Shown: piece after piece, positions 14,076 to 14,679 of the stretch
Numbering within the stretch: the stretch's first letter is position 1
Layout of the letters: each line of letters starts with the position of its first letter
Origin: DATLCI01 sp046714215
GTDB taxonomy: Bacteria; Acidobacteriota; Terriglobia; Terriglobales; Acidobacteriaceae
Direction: 5' to 3'
DNA length: 14,679 nucleotides
Assembly (NCBI GenBank): GCA_046714215.1
Contig: JBKKBM010000292.1
Span: 1-14,679, forward strand
Notes under the pieces: generated by a model
The model's input: the letters and a program-made list of their open reading frames with translations, nothing else
What the model was told of the DNA's origin: nothing
The model's database searches: none
Made by a program: the position numbers and the translations under genes

Positions 14076-14303
14076 ACGAAAAACGGCTCTTCCCGGCCCG
14101 TCCCCATCGCGACCGGTGAGTCAGAGTTGATTGTTTTCCTGCACGATCTCAACAATCTTTTGGGGATCGTAATGGGCAACGCCGAGTTGCTGCTCGATGT
14201 GGGCACCAATGACGACAAGCGGATCAAGCGTACTCAGGCGATCCATACGGCGGCCACCAAAGCAGCGGAGCTGGTGGTCGGGCTGCAAGGCCGGATCGGA
14301 TAG
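14031..14303 (+). CDS. Stand-alone HisKA (DHp) phosphoacceptor domain protein
   Basis: A 90-residue protein whose residues 32-88 look like the dimerisation/phosphoacceptor helical hairpin of a histidine kinase. The H-box is FLHDLNNLLGIVMGNAELLL with His38 as the expected phosphorylation site, in the HDxNNLL style of hybrid kinases. Helix 2 (ATKAAELVVGLQGR) ends almost at the stop. No ATP-binding (HATPase) domain follows in any frame before the tRNA, and no sensor or receiver is attached. It could be a phosphotransfer intermediate, a kinase dominant-negative/partner, or the remnant of a truncated kinase. The start at 14031 is chosen for GGAG at 7-nt spacing; ATGs at 14046 and 14061 and the upstream 13974 are alternatives. 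Only plus-strand gene in the window. Confidence 0.7.
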   Translation: MESRAMDSEAMDLRATKNGSSRPVPIATGESELIVFLHDLNNLLGIVMGNAELLLDVGTNDDKRIKRTQAIHTAATKAAELVVGLQGRIG

Positions 14304-14536
14304 CCGGGCGACCGAAACGGATTTCTCTTTGCCCTCCTTGCACCTGGTGCCTCTATCAAGCTGCACGCACCGACAGCCGATAGCGTCCACGCTTTTGCCT
14401 TGTCTTTCCCTTTGCCTTTACCGACAGCTGCACCCTGCCCTCTCATTGTGATGAGAGGGCAGGGCAGGGAGGACATCCATTCCGTCCAGGCAAGGGCGTC
14501 CGGTGACTCGACATCCAAGGGGAGAATAAAGGAAAG
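14304..14536. other. Intergenic region between the HisKA gene and tRNA-Phe
   Basis: Pyrimidine-rich on the plus strand, with one strong hairpin (14433-14464). No credible coding region was recognised. Confidence 0.55.
14433..14464. repeat. Perfect 14-bp inverted repeat, possible bidirectional transcription end
   Basis: CCCTGCCCTCTCAT (14433-14446) and ATGAGAGGGCAGGG (14451-14464) are exactly complementary around the loop TGTG. It lies between a plus-strand gene and a minus-strand tRNA, 130 nt past the former and 73 nt past the latter. That is where a shared terminator would be, but neither strand has a T-tract after the stem. Confidence 0.7.
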
Positions 14537-14612
14537 TGGTGGCCAGAGACGGACTCGAACCGCCGACGCCAGCCTTTTCAGGGCTGCGCTCTACCAACTG
14601 AGCTATCTGGCC
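14537..14612 (-). tRNA. tRNA-Phe (anticodon GAA)
   Basis: A 76-nt cloverleaf with encoded CCA. The acceptor is GGCCAGA/TCTGGCC, the D-stem GCTC/GAGC, the anticodon stem CAGCC/GGCTG with loop CTGAAAA (anticodon GAA at 14579-14577), and the T-arm GGCGG-TTCGAGT-CCGTC with one G-U pair. The discriminator is A. All positions are canonical for bacterial elongator tRNA-Phe. Confidence 0.97.
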
Positions 14613-14679
14613 ACTTGGAAGGAGTTTGGCAAGCCCAGAGGTTTGAAAATTGCCTGCCTGCTTCTTGTTGGACCCAATA

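Noticed and set aside
13727..14227. Open frame extending argR upstream by 167 codons
   Set aside because: The standard ArgR N-terminus begins at 13726. The extension crosses the ARG boxes, promoter and hairpin, is unlike any ArgR, and overlaps the HisKA gene.
14234..14518. Minus-strand frame of 94 codons between tRNA-Phe and the HisKA gene
   Set aside because: No ribosome site or recognisable domain; it crosses the perfect hairpin and lies partly antisense to the HisKA gene.
1..14679. CRISPR array, insertion sequence or prophage
   Set aside because: No regularly spaced repeats, transposase, integrase or terminal inverted repeats were seen; the content is housekeeping biosynthesis.

Overview
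The window (GC-rich; no taxonomic marker beyond gene content) looks like a chromosomal biosynthetic region of an Acidobacteriota-like bacterium. The suggestion rests on the compact arg operon led by argR, the short GNAT-type N-acetylglutamate synthase, and MacB/FtsX-type permeases of the kind abundant in that phylum. The phylum call is an inference. Almost every gene is on the minus strand, so the layout reads from right to left.

Right end (14.7 to 13.7 kb): tRNA-Phe(GAA) on the minus strand; a perfect 14-bp hairpin; a small plus-strand gene for a stand-alone histidine-kinase phosphoacceptor (HisKA) domain; and an intergenic region holding the arg promoter with two ARG boxes.

Centre (13.7 to 4.8 kb): a gapless nine-gene arginine operon, argR-argC-argB-argD-argF-argG-argH-argA(short NAGS)-argJ. 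Junctions overlap by 1 to 14 nt or abut. It encodes the route from glutamate through N-acetylated intermediates to ornithine, citrulline, argininosuccinate and arginine, plus its own repressor. The only promoter seen overlaps two ArgR-type operators, and argR appears to be translated from a (nearly) leaderless mRNA.

Next (4.7 to 2.1 kb): two tandem MacB-like ABC permease genes with no ATPase or membrane-fusion partner in the window.

Left end (2.1 kb to 1): an aromatic amino-acid operon. A good promoter (TTGACA-18 bp-TATAGT) is followed within a few bases by a 29-codon leader peptide whose codons 5 to 16 read FYYRFSYRFSYW. The transcript then has mutually exclusive pairings: a 1:2 hairpin, a 2:3 antiterminator and a 3:4 intrinsic terminator ending in a T-tract. 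After this come a monofunctional chorismate mutase, prephenate dehydratase and class I-beta DAHP synthase (cut by the window edge), joined by ATGA overlaps. This has the architecture of a trp/phe-type ribosome-mediated attenuator, but with Phe, Tyr and Trp codons combined in one leader and no separate ribosome-binding site. It is the most interesting element here.
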